Below, in pieces: positions 43,425 to 50,851 of a DNA stretch of 64,000 nt. Location of the stretch: NCBI GenBank assembly GCA_029263455.1, contig JAJCXM010000022.1, positions 310,001-374,000 on the forward strand. The letters run 5' to 3'. How positions within the stretch are numbered: the stretch's first letter is position 1; every line of letters begins with the position of its first letter. A program made the translations under genes and the position numbers. The notes under the pieces are model-generated. The model ran no database searches, was not told where the DNA came from, and worked only from the letters and a program-made list of their open reading frames with translations. Source of the stretch: Holophagae bacterium (GTDB lineage: Bacteria > Acidobacteriota > Holophagae > Acanthopleuribacterales > Acanthopleuribacteraceae).

Positions 43425-45829
43425 TAGGTCGACCCCTTGACGGTAGCTGCAGCTATGGCAATCACCGAAAGTGAACTCAAAGGCATCAGCAATGCAGCCC
43501 ACAGCGGCCCGATCAAGCCAAACCAAGCCAACGAAATGGCGGCCAGATTGTAGGTCACCGACGCGAGCATGCCATTTCGGCCGGCGCGTTTGGTGCGTTT
43601 AGCCAAGTCCATCAGGGTCGCCACATTCAAAAGGCCGCCCTGCGGTATGACGATATCGGCAAACTGCAATGCCGCTTCCGTAGCCCCTGTGTGGGTAACG
43701 GACAATGACGCACAGGCCATTGCGCCCATATCATTGAGGCCATCGCCGACCATCATCACATGGCGATCTTCGGCCACAGCTTCTATCATGAGACGTAGCT
43801 TTTCGGTTGGGATTACGCCACCTTGTACATCATTTAACTTGAGCGCAGAACATGTGGCGACAACATGGGCTGGACGGTCACCTGAAATGACCCTCAATGC
43901 GTGTCCGTCGGCTCGTAACTTGGAAATAGTGGCCGCCGCGTCATCCAACAAGCGGTCGCGTAATTCGAAGGCTGCGGCAAGGCGCTCGTCAACCACCACC
44001 AGCACATGAGTACTATCTGACGATAGATTTTGTCTCTTCAGTTGCGCGTTAATGTGGTCTGAATGGATGCCAAAACGAGGTAAGCCCTGTGGAGCTGCGA
44101 TCACGATCCTACGCCCTTCAACGATCCCGCTTACGCCGTAACCGGGTTGCACTCTGACTTCAGTGGCTGTGAGCGCTGGCGTGGTGTGAAATGATTCGCG
44201 AAAGGCATGAGCCACTGGATGATTGAGCCCATCTTCCAAACATAAAATAGCGCCCTTCAGCCAGTGCTGGTGAGGTGTTTGCCAGTGCTCTCGAACGATC
44301 TTCGGGCAGCCCGAAGTGAGTACGCCAGTTTTGTCGAAAATGACTGAACGTATTCGTGCCGCTTCATCAAGCGCATCAAGTGACCTGATCCATATGCCTG
44401 ATCGGGCAGCTTGAGCTAGCGCAAATGACATGGCTGTTGGTCGCGTTAATGCCAATGCGCAAGGGCAAGCAACAATCAAAATGGTTAGAGCTGACTGCCA
44501 GGCTAACTCTGGGTTGCTGCGCCAATGGAAAACCAACGCAGAAAGGGCTGCAATGGTGACAACTGCAGTGAAACGGGCTGCCATTGGCGACTCATTTTCC
44601 TGACAGACTCTGTTCTTTAGCGTTTGAGCCAAGCCACGTAAGCGTTCCTGGTCTGAATCACAAAACGTCGTGTTCACTTTCATCACGAACGCTGCGCCTA
44701 GATTGATCGCACCTGCAGGGAGGAGTTCCTCTGTCTGTCGCAAAACAGGAACAGACTCGCCACTTACCACGTGTAGATTTAGAATAGCTTCTCGGCTCTC
44801 CAAACGACCATCCACTGGCACAAGTCCGCCACCAACAATGCGAATGCGATCGCCTGGCTTCAGTTCCTGGGCGGTTACTGCCTTCCATCCGTCGCCGTCA
44901 GCGCGTTTGACCATTTGAGGCATGGCGGCAACCAGCTGCCTTGTATGTAGCAATGACTTTTGAACGCCTTGTTGCTGGATGTAGCGACCCAGCAAAAGGA
45001 AGAAGACCAACATCGAGAGTGAATCAAAATAGATGCCGTTCAAGTTACCGCGCATCAGTTGACTGAGACTCAAAATTTCGCCACTAATCAGCCCTACGGC
45101 GATCGGCAGATCCAACGTCAACAAGCGGTGACTGAACAATAGCCATGCACGCCGGAAAAATGGCCTGGCAGCATAGAATAGGACAGGAAGCGAAAGTAGC
45201 GCGGTGATCCAACCAAAGAGAGCGCCATAGCCAGGAGTCTCCAGGCCCACATAAAATGGCAGTGACATGAGCATGCTGTTGCCAGCTAGAGCACCGGATA
45301 TACCGAGCCGCAAAAGGTCATCAGAATCGTCGTCGATTTCTTCAGGACGTTCGTTTAACGAGACACGATAACCAAACTGATCTAACTCTTCGGCCATACC
45401 GATGGCATCGAAACGAGCGTCAAAAGTGAGTTCGACTGTGGCGGCGCTGAGCGAGACACGATGATCGCGGACCCCAGCTCGTTGATCCAAAAAACGTTCT
45501 ATCAGCCAGATGCAAGCGGCACAAGAAAGTCCACGTAAATACCAAGTCACTTTGAATAAGCCATTCGCCAGTTCGGACACATATTGCTCGTGATAGGTGT
45601 TACTTGCGAGGAATGAAAAGTCGGTGGTATTTCGATCACGTAGGTCGGGAGCTGAACCTTGCGTCATTTGCTGGATACGATAGAAGTCAGTCAAGTCGCG
45701 ATCCTTAAGGATGCGAAACACGGTTGCGCACCCCGCACAGCAGAACTCGGACTGACCGGGCAGAAGCTCCCGCTCACAGTGTCTACAGGCCGAGGCTCGA
45801 ACCGTTTCTTTGTGTTCAATCTGTTGCAT
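43424..45829 (-). CDS. ccoI: CcoI, copper-transporting P1B-type ATPase of the cbb3 cluster
   Basis: 801 aa. N-terminal cysteine-rich domain (ACRHCERELLPGQSEFCCAGCATVF), an HMA domain with the motif LSCAACIW, eight membrane segments with the copper motif CPC in VACPCALALTRP, phosphorylation site DKTGVLTSG, and the hinge MVGDGLNDMGAMA. It exports copper to the periplasm for insertion into CcoN. In this operon it is the first gene, in contrast to the proteobacterial order where ccoI follows ccoNOQP. A good sigma70-like promoter lies about 40 bp upstream. Confidence 0.95.
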   Translation of the reverse strand: MQQIEHKETVRASACRHCERELLPGQSEFCCAGCATVFRILKDRDLTDFYRIQQMTQGSAPDLRDRNTTDFSFLASNTYHEQYVSELANGLFKVTWYLRGLSCAACIWLIERFLDQRAGVRDHRVSLSAATVELTFDARFDAIGMAEELDQFGYRVSLNERPEEIDDDSDDLLRLGISGALAGNSMLMSLPFYVGLETPGYGALFGWITALLSLPVLFYAARPFFRRAWLLFSHRLLTLDLPIAVGLISGEILSLSQLMRGNLNGIYFDSLSMLVFFLLLGRYIQQQGVQKSLLHTRQLVAAMPQMVKRADGDGWKAVTAQELKPGDRIRIVGGGLVPVDGRLESREAILNLHVVSGESVPVLRQTEELLPAGAINLGAAFVMKVNTTFCDSDQERLRGLAQTLKNRVCQENESPMAARFTAVVTIAALSALVFHWRSNPELAWQSALTILIVACPCALALTRPTAMSFALAQAARSGIWIRSLDALDEAARIRSVIFDKTGVLTSGCPKIVREHWQTPHQHWLKGAILCLEDGLNHPVAHAFRESFHTTPALTATEVRVQPGYGVSGIVEGRRIVIAAPQGLPRFGIHSDHINAQLKRQNLSSDSTHVLVVVDERLAAAFELRDRLLDDAAATISKLRADGHALRVISGDRPAHVVATCSALKLNDVQGGVIPTEKLRLMIEAVAEDRHVMMVGDGLNDMGAMACASLSVTHTGATEAALQFADIVIPQGGLLNVATLMDLAKRTKRAGRNGMLASVTYNLAAISLAWFGLIGPLWAALLMPLSSLSVIAIAAATVKGST

Positions 45830-45869
45830 GTCCGCTCACAAAAACGAATAAGAGACCTGGTAATCCGGT

Positions 45870-45898
45870 ATAATAATGGTTGGATATGATGCCGTCAA
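45870..45898 (-). promoter_or_regulatory. Sigma70-like promoter of the cbb3 operon
   Basis: On the minus strand TTGACG (45898-45893) and TATTAT (45875-45870) are separated by 17 bp. The start of transcription would be near 45863, leaving a leader of about 35 nt before the ccoI ATG at 45829. No good FNR-type TTGAT-N4-ATCAA box was found here: a TTGA..TCA pair exists but with a spacer one base short. Confidence 0.5.
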
Positions 45899-45970
45899 GA
45901 TGAATGGCCTGTTTTTGGGCCTTTTTGCTACCAGCGCCAACTTTCCTTAGAGGATTTGTGGAAACTAATC

Positions 45971-46006
45971 GCGCCGGAGTGGGCTTGAAACAGCTCACGA
46001 CGGCGC
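45971..46006. repeat. Strong imperfect hairpin with tandem G/A mismatches
   Basis: GCGCCG (45971-45976) pairs with CGGCGC (46001-46006), and GTGGGC (45979-45984) with GCTCAC (45993-45998, one G-U). The two helices are separated by a symmetric GA/GA internal loop, with an 8-nt terminal loop. Twelve pairs with tandem G-A mismatches would be stable in RNA read from the plus strand. It sits in the gap upstream of the cbb3 promoter; function unknown. Confidence 0.5.
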
Positions 46007-46077
46007 TAGCTGCAACGTCGAACTGTGCGGGTGATGTCGCGATCGCCAGTGAGTAGCGTGGCTCATTTGAGTTACAG

Positions 46078-46099
46078 CTGACGTGCGCTCGAACGTCAG
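46078..46099. repeat. Inverted repeat in the ccoI upstream gap
   Basis: CTGACGT (46078-46084) and ACGTCAG (46093-46099) around an 8-nt spacer; GCTG/CAGC sequences on both sides could extend the stem with a bulge. Together with the hairpin at 45971-46006 it is the main structure in the 45830-46144 stretch, which otherwise has no supported gene. One minus-strand frame is open across most of this stretch but lacks a start codon until 45998 and resembles no family I know. Confidence 0.45.
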
Positions 46100-46144
46100 A
46101 CAGCTGGAATACCGCGGGCGCCTTCTTAGCTGAGGTGGGTCGGG

Positions 46145-46386
46145 CTATTCTTCTTTGAATACCGTATCGATGGCGAGGCCGGCTGCTAGCAAAACGTAGG
46201 AAGTCCTGCCGAAGGATTTCCGTTCAATTGAATAATGTAGTTGTCAGCGGTGGTAAATAATTCTTTTCCGAGACCCGCCCATTTTTTTGTGACTGTCCCA
46301 AGTTCAGCATCGTTCAAGTCTAGGAATTTGAAGGTCCAGCCTATTAAATACGCCCGTAAATTTCCGGATGAGTTAGGTCTTGCGAT
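46145..46386 (-). pseudogene. Remnant of a scramblase (LURP-one-related) family gene
   Basis: Read on the minus strand from about 46380, one frame gives RPNSSGNLRAYLIGW, TFKFLDLNDAELGTVTKKW and AGLGKELFTTADNYIIQLN, the conserved C-terminal part of the phospholipid-scramblase/LURP-one fold (K-W-x-G-L-x-x-E-L/V-F-T-x-A/T-D-N-Y/F). It then runs into a stop near 46171. A second frame continues as SYVLLAAGLAIDTVFKEE followed by TAG at 46147-46145, which is the family's typical final hydrophobic helix. A frameshift therefore lies near 46200. The N-terminal half is missing or scrambled: an in-frame TAG lies just upstream at 46389-46387. The break is next to a 9-bp hairpin (46199-46221). Not expressed as a functional protein, as far as the sequence shows. 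Confidence 0.7.
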
Positions 46387-46532
46387 CTAACATCTTTCCT
46401 CATTAGTAAGCAAGATAGGTCTAATTATCATGGTGCGAATCTATCCCACTCTAAAAGTGAAATCGTCGAGGACGGACTCTGTTTTGTTCAGGCTAGAACG
46501 GTCATTTTGGGTTGGAACGTTTGTGATCCAGC

Positions 46533-47156
46533 TTAATTGCGAAACCATCCGCTGATAGAAAGGCGTTGTCGCGAAGTTGGCAACACCTCATGTAGAATGC
46601 TGTCACTGCGAAAGAGAACTAGTGTTCCGGCTAAAGGTTCAATATCTTGGTAGCGCTCAGCCTCGTGGATGCGTAATTGGCCGCCCCATTTGCTGCGCCA
46701 GTTTTCGTTCATGTAATAGACCATACTGATGACGCGATTGCTGCGGCTATTTAATTGGTCTAGATGAGCTGAATATTGTCCCCCAGGAGGGTAGATGGCG
46801 TAATGGACCTCAAGGTCGTGCAGCGCGGTAAAGAGCTCGCGATTAAGTTGCAACCTCAATTGATCTGCTAAGACCAAGAACGATGTTTGTACGTCTGTCG
46901 GCTCGAGCGGGTCCCACCAGCATGTCTTATCACTGCGGATATGGGTTTGTACTTTGCGTAAGACACCGGAGCCAATGCGCGCTGGTTCAAAACGGCGGCT
47001 TTCAAAAAGCTGGTAGCAGTCCTCAGAAAGTAACTTACTCGCGGACGCTGGCTCAACTAACGGCTGACAACACCAGCCCGAACCTACAAGATGTCCAATG
47101 CTTTCTGCGCTGAGTAACGGCGGCACGACCAACGCACCCTCAAGGATCAAAGACAT
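46533..47156 (-). CDS. 2OG-Fe(II) dioxygenase (prolyl-4-hydroxylase-like fold)
   Basis: 207 aa from the ATG at 47156, seven bases after GGAG; a longer frame to 47282 lacks a site. The double-stranded beta-helix residues are visible: HxD in YSAHLDQLNSRSNRVISMVYYMNENW, GGQLRI, and the distal His and Arg in SILHEVLPTSRQRLSISGWFRN. This arrangement is typical of the P4Hc/2OG-FeII_Oxy_3 group, which hydroxylates protein or small-molecule substrates using 2-oxoglutarate, oxygen and iron. The substrate is unknown. It follows the M36-like peptidase by 133 bp on the same strand. Confidence 0.85.
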   Translation of the reverse strand: MSLILEGALVVPPLLSAESIGHLVGSGWCCQPLVEPASASKLLSEDCYQLFESRRFEPARIGSGVLRKVQTHIRSDKTCWWDPLEPTDVQTSFLVLADQLRLQLNRELFTALHDLEVHYAIYPPGGQYSAHLDQLNSRSNRVISMVYYMNENWRSKWGGQLRIHEAERYQDIEPLAGTLVLFRSDSILHEVLPTSRQRLSISGWFRN

Positions 47157-47289
47157 GTAGAGACTCCGATCGCTAAAAGCTAGGGTGATTCTGGTTTGCC
47201 AGCGCATAACATTGCGCTTTTTAATTTGCGATGTCAATGTGGAGCTGAGAGCCGCGACCTCCTTTACAGAAAATGACAACAAATGTTGA

Positions 47290-50016
47290 TTATGGGTGAA
47301 GGATGGGTTGAGACTCGATGCCGTCCATGTACCTGCGCTCGGGCAGATCTCCTCTCAATACGAATGCGGTGAAGGGGACCGTTGCCGACGCCTCGATCCA
47401 ACGAATGAAGGGCGCGCTTGCAGGATTAAATATCGATTCAATCACGCCAATCCGTTTCCCGTTTGCCGGAATTGTCCAGCTGACTTCTCCAAGAGCTATC
47501 CCGTTTTCGCCGTAAGCCTGTAAATGAATCGTGTCTTCAGCGTTGGCCGTATTTACAATGGCAATACCGCTCCAATGTTGCTCATCGACATTGATACCGG
47601 TCAAAGCGGTACGCGAAGTTGACTCACCGACATTAAGGCCTGCCAATGAGAGTCCGTTTTGGGTTCCGAAAAGTTCGTAACCGATGAGAGGTTGATCAGA
47701 CGAGATGTCTATGTGACTGGTAGCGACCGGAATTCCGCCAACTACTAGATCTTCGGCCAAACCCAACCACTTCGAATTGGCCGCTAATGTTAGTGCAGAT
47801 ATTTGTAGGCTTTCGCCGCTCGGGCCACGAAACTGAACCGTGACATTAGCCACGCTTATGCCACGATTGACAAAAGCGATGCCAGTCCAGAATGTGTTTG
47901 TATCAGCCGCCACGTGAGGAATGATCAGTCTGATTCTCGAAGATGACGCCAAAGGCAAGGCAGCGGTTTGAAAGGCGCCATCTACGCGCTGAAAACGCTC
48001 GAATCCAGTTAAATCTCCGGAACCGAAAAGTGTTCCTTGTGTCGTTCCGCTGGCCGCTAAGTCGTCTAGATTCATTGATATTAGATTCCGGTATGCATGA
48101 GAATCGTAAATCGCTTCGCTTGGATTGAGCTGTAAATTCTGGGGAAGCGGTGAAAGGTCCTGTATTTCAGCTTCTGTGGTCCATACCACCGTGTTAGCTG
48201 CAATGTGGGGGAGCTCTAGAAAGGGTTCACGTTGCAGAAATGGATAAGCATATGACGTTTGATCATCTAGGGATCGAACGGTGACAAAACCGGCAAAAGA
48301 TTGAGCGCTACTCAAGCGTAGCGTACGGATGTCTTCTGACTGAAAGATATTCATGGGATCAAGTGTTTCTGACGCTTTGGCTCGTAGCTCCACATCACGG
48401 ATTTCAATCAAATTCCCCATTTGATCGAACCCGTGAAGCCGAATTACTGCCGATTCGAGCTGTGTGTTCACCAGGTCGAAGGAGGGCTTGCCAGCGGTTG
48501 GAAAATGAGCGTACCTGACGTACGGTTCGTAAATCCCCCTCGCCGAAAAAGCGTTGCTAATCTGATCAAAGTGGGTGCCATCAAAGATAAAATCATCAGC
48601 TTCCATAATTGCGATTGCGAGATCACGAAACAGGGGTCGTGGAGCCAAGATGCTTAACGCGAGCATCAGGAGCTCGTCGGTATCCTGCTGTCCGATCTGT
48701 TGTCTGATGTCCACTAATGTCGACGAAATAAGCTGGCCATCTTGGTGTCTAGCACCTGTTATGGCGGTTGGGTAAATGCCTTCAACGTCGCATCGACGAA
48801 CGTAAAATGGAGGTCCGTCTTCGGGATGTTGACCAGCTGCATTCCATTGCATGAGCGCATATATATCGGTGTCGTTGGCTGCCTTCAATTCACGCGTTAG
48901 CGAGTGTGTGAAGTAGTCGGCACATCCTTCAGCAATTGCCCCTGCCTCATTGGTTCGTTGATGCACTGGCAACTGTAAATTGAAACTGGCGTCAAAAAGC
49001 AGGTCGCCAGCAATGGCGAAGTGCAGTGCATGGAAGTATTCGTGATAGATGACATCGGCATCCTCGGCATCATCGACACCGCCATCTCCAAATTCCAATG
49101 ATCCAGCAGGGTCGCTCCAAACAGAAAACTGGGATGCATCAGCGCCATCTAGGCCATGGGCATCAAACGGGATAGGCCGGTTCTGGAGCTCAGTAATGCC
49201 AATGGCCTGCAAATAGCTCTGGGCTCGGTGAATGTGGTGATAGATATTGATCTCTTCGAACCATGGATTCGAGCGCGTGAAAAGGAAGTTGTCACTCGAA
49301 TTAGCTAATTCGCCGTGTGGAGCCGACAGGTCTTGGCTCTGACTGAAAGCACCGTTAATCAGTACCGGTTGATTCTCAGTCAAAGCCAGCAAAGCGACGT
49401 CATCATAAAATCCAATAGCAACCGCGTTATCCTGGTCGTCTTGGTCACGAAGGTCCTGGCCACCTGATGAAACGATCGGATTGGGTAAGAACACCTTACC
49501 GACATTGACATTACGTAATTGCCGGGGCCTGACTAAATAAACCTGCTCGCCACGTGACCAGACGTGCCAATAACTGAACGCGCCTGTGCGGTAGGTTGTC
49601 AATTTAACCTTTATTAAACCTTGTTGGTGTGGAAACCAGGCCATTGTGCTGGGTGCAGGAACGACAACAGGTTGCTGAACGTCGTCAAAAACATCGGATA
49701 GCCAACGCTCTAAACTTAGAGTTTGAGGCAGTGACCCTGTGATTGGCATCTCAGATTTAGGCAACCAGGCCCAAGAAGTGTTGGCCTGCTGGCTGACCGT
49801 CAACACAAATGAAAACAGAACAGGTAGTCCATCAATGGACACCGCTTTCCGCGTGAATTCGCCATGCCTATTTTTTTGCAAGCTCAAGGGCTGCAATTCA
49901 CAAACGCTTGTCCAAGATTCGTACGGCTGCGACGTGAATGTCAGTGCCGGTCGTGGCATGGACTCAACTGTCAGCTGCGTCGAACTCATATAGTACAAGA
50001 GTACTAAGAAGTACAT
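47290..50016 (-). CDS. Exported M36 (fungalysin)-like metallopeptidase with beta-sandwich tail repeats
   Basis: 908 aa with GGAGG before the ATG. Signal peptide at about residues 1-19 (YFLVLLYYMSS). The zinc site is intact: His325-Glu326-x-x-His329 in YHEYFHALH, and Glu363 in AIAEGCADYF, the gluzincin pattern seen in fungalysins. Residues about 600-900 carry repeats of the form NTFWTGIAFVNRG...VTVQFRGPSG...TLAANSKWLGLAEDL and QHWSGIAIVNTAN...IHLQAYGENG...TIPANGKRIGVIE, which match the N-terminal repeats of the YHYH protein at 31 kb. Probably secreted or surface-attached. It lies 43 bp after parA in a same-strand run. Confidence 0.82.
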   Translation of the reverse strand: MYFLVLLYYMSSTQLTVESMPRPALTFTSQPYESWTSVCELQPLSLQKNRHGEFTRKAVSIDGLPVLFSFVLTVSQQANTSWAWLPKSEMPITGSLPQTLSLERWLSDVFDDVQQPVVVPAPSTMAWFPHQQGLIKVKLTTYRTGAFSYWHVWSRGEQVYLVRPRQLRNVNVGKVFLPNPIVSSGGQDLRDQDDQDNAVAIGFYDDVALLALTENQPVLINGAFSQSQDLSAPHGELANSSDNFLFTRSNPWFEEINIYHHIHRAQSYLQAIGITELQNRPIPFDAHGLDGADASQFSVWSDPAGSLEFGDGGVDDAEDADVIYHEYFHALHFAIAGDLLFDASFNLQLPVHQRTNEAGAIAEGCADYFTHSLTRELKAANDTDIYALMQWNAAGQHPEDGPPFYVRRCDVEGIYPTAITGARHQDGQLISSTLVDIRQQIGQQDTDELLMLALSILAPRPLFRDLAIAIMEADDFIFDGTHFDQISNAFSARGIYEPYVRYAHFPTAGKPSFDLVNTQLESAVIRLHGFDQMGNLIEIRDVELRAKASETLDPMNIFQSEDIRTLRLSSAQSFAGFVTVRSLDDQTSYAYPFLQREPFLELPHIAANTVVWTTEAEIQDLSPLPQNLQLNPSEAIYDSHAYRNLISMNLDDLAASGTTQGTLFGSGDLTGFERFQRVDGAFQTAALPLASSSRIRLIIPHVAADTNTFWTGIAFVNRGISVANVTVQFRGPSGESLQISALTLAANSKWLGLAEDLVVGGIPVATSHIDISSDQPLIGYELFGTQNGLSLAGLNVGESTSRTALTGINVDEQHWSGIAIVNTANAEDTIHLQAYGENGIALGEVSWTIPANGKRIGVIESIFNPASAPFIRWIEASATVPFTAFVLRGDLPERRYMDGIESQPILHP

Positions 50017-50059
50017 ATTGCACCTCCCCCAAAATCAGACAAACTTTAACACAGCTGCC

Positions 50060-50827
50060 CTAGGCTGATTCTAGCTCTGTGTACAACGATTCAAATTGTT
50101 TTGTCAGTTTGTGATTGGATGCGCAGTATATGAGTGGCTGATGACGTTGATGGGATTCCTGCATGACTACGGATGAACTCAATCGTGTTTTGAACACAGG
50201 AACGGATTCACTTTCCAGCTCTTGTATGAGTTGTTGCGGCAACCGTGCGCGTGACCGGAATTGATTAACCACGATGCCTTCTATCTGAAGCTGTTGGTTA
50301 TGGTCAGCCTTAATTTCTTCCACTTCTTGGACCAATCGATAGAGGGCCTGCCTGGAAAATACATCACAATCGAATGGCACCAAGCAGCGATCTGCAGCAA
50401 TAAGCGCTGATAAGCTAAAGAAATTAGATGCCGGTGGGGTGTCGATATAAACCGCGTCAAACCGACCTGCCAATGAATCAAGAGCCTCGCGCAATTTGTA
50501 AATCTTGTGTTTGGATTCCAGCCTGTTATGTTGCTCTGCCATGCTGGCATGTGCTGCCATGACGGTGAGATTCGCAAATGGCGTCTCGTACAAGAACCTC
50601 TTGGCTGGCCAATTCAAGAGCGAAAAGCCCAAGAACTGTTCAAAGAACTCACCTAAATGATGATCAGGTTGTATGTCATGACCCAAAACGTATTGGCTCG
50701 TGTTGCTCTGAGGATCAAGGTCAACCAGCAGTGTGGAGAAACCGCGGGCGGCATGTATGGCGGCTAGATTGACGGCGATACTGGATTTGCCAACGCCCCC
50801 TTTCTGGTTGTAAACCACCCTTCTCAT
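50060..50827 (-). CDS. Orphan ParA-family ATPase
   Basis: 255 aa. Deviant Walker A NQKGGVGKSSIAVNLA at the N-terminus, switch motif VDLDPQSNTSQYVLG and the Walker B-like AVYIDTPPAS. No ParB gene or parS-like palindrome is adjacent, so it is not a normal chromosome-partition pair. ParA-like proteins of this kind position other cargoes such as chemoreceptor arrays, pili or cell-surface complexes. Neighbours are a membrane glycosyltransferase 24 bp upstream and the M36-like peptidase downstream. Confidence 0.9.
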   Translation of the reverse strand: MRRVVYNQKGGVGKSSIAVNLAAIHAARGFSTLLVDLDPQSNTSQYVLGHDIQPDHHLGEFFEQFLGFSLLNWPAKRFLYETPFANLTVMAAHASMAEQHNRLESKHKIYKLREALDSLAGRFDAVYIDTPPASNFFSLSALIAADRCLVPFDCDVFSRQALYRLVQEVEEIKADHNQQLQIEGIVVNQFRSRARLPQQLIQELESESVPVFKTRLSSSVVMQESHQRHQPLIYCASNHKLTKQFESLYTELESA

Positions 50828-50851
50828 GAGCCCTCCAAGATTAATGAACTA

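Noticed and set aside
45880-45900. FNR/Anr box upstream of the cbb3 operon
   Set aside because: TTGA and TCA are present but the spacing is one base short and the right half is incomplete, so it does not meet the TTGAT-N4-ATCAA consensus; the TTGACG is better read as a -35 element.
45816-45998. 60-codon frame upstream of and overlapping ccoI
   Set aside because: It overlaps the ccoI promoter and start, has no ribosome site and resembles no family; treated as non-coding.
46104-46125. T-box-like core (GGAATACCGCGGGCGCC)
   Set aside because: The ACCGCGG match has a two-base insertion relative to the T-box bulge consensus, there is no terminator/antiterminator pair, and no aminoacyl-tRNA synthetase or amino-acid gene follows on the plus strand.
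46134-46288. Possible structured RNA: GGTGGGTC (46134-46141) pairs with GACCCGCC (46272-46279), encloses the 9-bp hairpin at 46199-46221 and is followed by seven T residues
   Set aside because: The minus strand of the same stretch codes conserved scramblase blocks, and the T-run is the AAA AAA lysine codons of that remnant. The long-range helix is better explained by chance. No similarity to RNase P RNA, tmRNA, SRP RNA or 6S RNA was found by eye.
50060-50827. Chromosome partition locus or replication origin at the parA gene
   Set aside because: No parB, no parS-like palindromes, and no dnaA/gidAB-type neighbours; the gene is an orphan ParA.
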